Shown: piece after piece, positions 10,664 through 12,214 of the stretch | How positions within the stretch are numbered: the first letter of the stretch is position 1 | Layout of the letters: each line of letters starts with the position of its first letter | From: JAOUEA01 sp035550775 | Lineage (GTDB): Bacteria > Actinomycetota > UBA4738 > HRBIN12 | Assembly: GCA_035550775.1 (NCBI GenBank) | Contig: DASZOO010000172.1 | Coordinates: 1-12,214 of the forward strand | Direction: 5' to 3' | Length of the DNA: 12,214 nt | Translations under genes and position numbers: made by a program | Notes under the pieces: model-generated | What the model saw: only the letters and a program-made list of their open reading frames with translations | What the model was told of the DNA's origin: nothing | Databases searched by the model: none

Positions 10664-12214
10664 GTGACCGTCGTCAGCCTCGTCCGCGTCGAGAAGTCCT
10701 ACGGCTCCTGGCCCGTGTTGCAGGGGGCGGACCTCGAGGTGCCTGACCGAGCGCGGATCGGGATCGTGGGGCCCAACGGGGCCGGCAAGTCCACGATCCT
10801 CCGCATCCTGCAGGGCGACGAGGCTCCGACGGGCGGTGAGGTGGTCCGGCGCAAGGACCTGGTGATCGCCTACCTCCAGCAGCACGCGGACGGCGACGAG
10901 CGCACCGCGGAGCAGACGGTGCTGGCAGCGCGACCCGACATCGCCGCGCTCGACGCGGAGATGCGCGCCGTGGAAGCGGAGCTGGGTCGGCCCGAGGTGG
11001 TATCCGATCTCGCCCGCATGGACCGCGTGCTCACTCGCCAGCAGGACCTGCTCGATCGCTGGGTCGCGGCGGGCGGGGCGGGCCTCGCGGGCGAGGCCAA
11101 GGCGACGCTCGGGTCGCTGGGACTCGAGGGGACGGACCTGTCGGTGGCCACGTCCTCGTTGTCGGGTGGGCAGCGCAAGCTCGTCGCGCTCGCGGCCTGT
11201 CTGTTCCGACAGCCCGATCTGCTGCTGCTCGACGAGCCGGAGACCCATCTCGACGCCGACCGGCGGGCCCGGCTCGAGTCGATCGTGGCGGAGTTCCCGG
11301 GCGCTGTGGTCACGGTCTCGCACGACCGGTACCTGCTCGACGAGACGGTGTCGCGCATCGCCGAGGTCGAGGGCGGGCGCATCACGATGTGGCCCGGCAA
11401 CTACTCGGCGTACGCCGTCGCCAAGGAGATCGCGCTCAAGCGGCAGCAGCAGCTCTACGTGACCCAGCAGAAGGAGATCGCGCGGCTCGAGGAGGCGGTG
11501 AAGCGCTTCGAGCACTGGGCCCGCATCGTGGTGGACAAACGCCACATCACCCAGGCGCGGAACAAGCAGCGTCAGATCGATCGCATGGACAAGGTCGACA
11601 AGCCCGTCTTCGAGCGGCGCAAGATCGCACTCGAGATGCGGGCCGCCGAGCGGGGCGGCGCCAAGGTCGTCGAGCTCCGCGACGTCACCGTCGCCTTCGA
11701 CGGCCATCCGGTGCTGCTCGGATGCGACCTGCAGGTCTTTCGCGGCGAACGCATCGGCGTGATCGGCGCGAACGGTGCGGGCAAGTCCGTGCTGGGCTCC
11801 GTGCTGGCCGGGCGCCGAGATCCCGACGAGGGCACGCGTTGGGCCGGACCGTCGGTGAAGGTCGGCTACCTCGCGCAGGGGCACGAGACCGAACCCCCCG
11901 ACCGCACCCCGATCCAGTTCGTCCGCGACATGAAGCCGATGTACGAAGAGGACGCGGTCGCGCTGCTGGGCCGGTTCCTGTTCCGCTACGACCAGATGCG
12001 CCAGCCGGTGGGCTCGCTCTCGGGCGGGGAGCGAACCCGCCTGCAGCTGTGCTTGCTGATGCTCTCGGGCGCCAACTGCCTGCTGCTCGACGAGCCGACG
12101 AACCACCTCGACATCGATTCGATGGAGGTGCTCGAGTCCGCGCTCGAGTCCTACGACGGCACGGCGATCGTGATCAGCCACGACCGGTACCTCCTCGATC
12201 GCATCCCGGACCGC
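10664..12214 (+). CDS. ABC-F family ATPase (Uup/EttA-like ribosome-associated), 3'-truncated by window end
   Basis: 517 residues are visible and the frame is open at the window edge. Two ABC domains without membrane segments define ABC-F. Domain 1: Walker A GPNGAGKST (36-44), signature LSGGQ (166-170), Walker B LLLLDEPETHLD (186-197), switch SHDRYLLD (219-226). The linker (about 247-325; YSAYAVAKEIALKRQQQ, then a charged helical hairpin ending QARNKQRQIDRMDK) is the P-site-tRNA-interacting region of ABC-F proteins. Domain 2: Walker A GANGAGKS (368-375), LSGGERTR (452-459), LLLDEPTNHLD (473-483), SHDRYLLDRI (505-514). ABC-F proteins act in the ribosomal E site in translation control or antibiotic resistance. 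The first Walker B extension reads ETHLD instead of TNHLD. The GTG start fits the beta-strand VSLVRVEKSYG. It follows the acetyltransferase by 30 bases and probably has its own promoter. Confidence 0.95.
   Translation, partial: MTVVSLVRVEKSYGSWPVLQGADLEVPDRARIGIVGPNGAGKSTILRILQGDEAPTGGEVVRRKDLVIAYLQQHADGDERTAEQTVLAARPDIAALDAEMRAVEAELGRPEVVSDLARMDRVLTRQQDLLDRWVAAGGAGLAGEAKATLGSLGLEGTDLSVATSSLSGGQRKLVALAACLFRQPDLLLLDEPETHLDADRRARLESIVAEFPGAVVTVSHDRYLLDETVSRIAEVEGGRITMWPGNYSAYAVAKEIALKRQQQLYVTQQKEIARLEEAVKRFEHWARIVVDKRHITQARNKQRQIDRMDKVDKPVFERRKIALEMRAAERGGAKVVELRDVTVAFDGHPVLLGCDLQVFRGERIGVIGANGAGKSVLGSVLAGRRDPDEGTRWAGPSVKVGYLAQGHETEPPDRTPIQFVRDMKPMYEEDAVALLGRFLFRYDQMRQPVGSLSGGERTRLQLCLLMLSGANCLLLDEPTNHLDIDSMEVLESALESYDGTAIVISHDRYLLDRIPDR

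Noticed and set aside
9506..12181. 891-residue open frame on the minus strand, antisense to the acetyltransferase and ABC-F genes
   Set aside because: It is Arg/His/Leu/Asp-rich with no motif, and the opposite strand carries two clear families across the same bases.
1..12214. tRNA, rRNA, CRISPR, insertion sequence, phage or toxin-antitoxin loci
   Set aside because: Nothing matching these was visible on either strand; the gene set looks like ordinary chromosomal core and near-core content.

Overview
This GC-rich window is packed with genes and looks chromosomal. A WhiB-type Fe-S regulator, a SigR/SigH-type redox sigma factor with an RsrA-like zinc anti-sigma factor, frequent GTG/TTG starts and TAnnnT-type -10 boxes all point to Actinomycetota. 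Several proteins differ in detail from well-known Streptomyces and Mycobacterium versions, so a less-studied actinobacterial lineage is likely. I cannot place it below phylum. No tRNA, rRNA, CRISPR array, insertion sequence or phage gene is visible, and no gene-free stretch exceeds 300 bases; the longest is the 129-bp gap between ftsH and the sigma gene.

Layout. Left part (1-2461, + strand): the 3' part of an M1-type zinc metallopeptidase, a stand-alone cyclic-nucleotide-binding-domain protein, and a GT-A glycosyltransferase-like protein fused to a short module resembling the C-terminal tail of cysteinyl-tRNA synthetase. On the minus strand, ftsH (2469-4487) converges on the glycosyltransferase-like gene and diverges from the sigma gene.

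Middle part (4617-8399, + strand): five tightly packed genes in operon order. They are the sigma factor, its overlapping anti-sigma factor, a PIG-L/LmbE amidohydrolase, a group II PLP-dependent decarboxylase and a peptidase S51/cyanophycinase-like serine hydrolase. Joints are 14-nt overlap, 7-nt gap, 1-nt overlap and TTGA overlap. A redox sensor pair beside a PIG-L enzyme recalls mycothiol biology (MshB/Mca), where SigR controls thiol genes; the decarboxylase and peptidase are unexplained additions.

Right part: nth (endonuclease III) converges with whiB on the minus strand. whiB has a strong promoter (TTGACT, 18 bp, TAGGGT) whose spacer contains a perfect 16-bp palindrome like a TetR-family operator. 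Running away from it are an unrecognised small helical protein, a GNAT acetyltransferase joined by an ATGA overlap, and a two-domain ABC-F ATPase cut off by the window end.

A recurring feature is a -10-like hexamer ending 6-9 bases before the start codon of four genes (sigma, PIG-L, nth, ABC-F), which suggests leaderless transcripts. Several long open frames antisense to these genes are GC-driven shadows and are not annotated.
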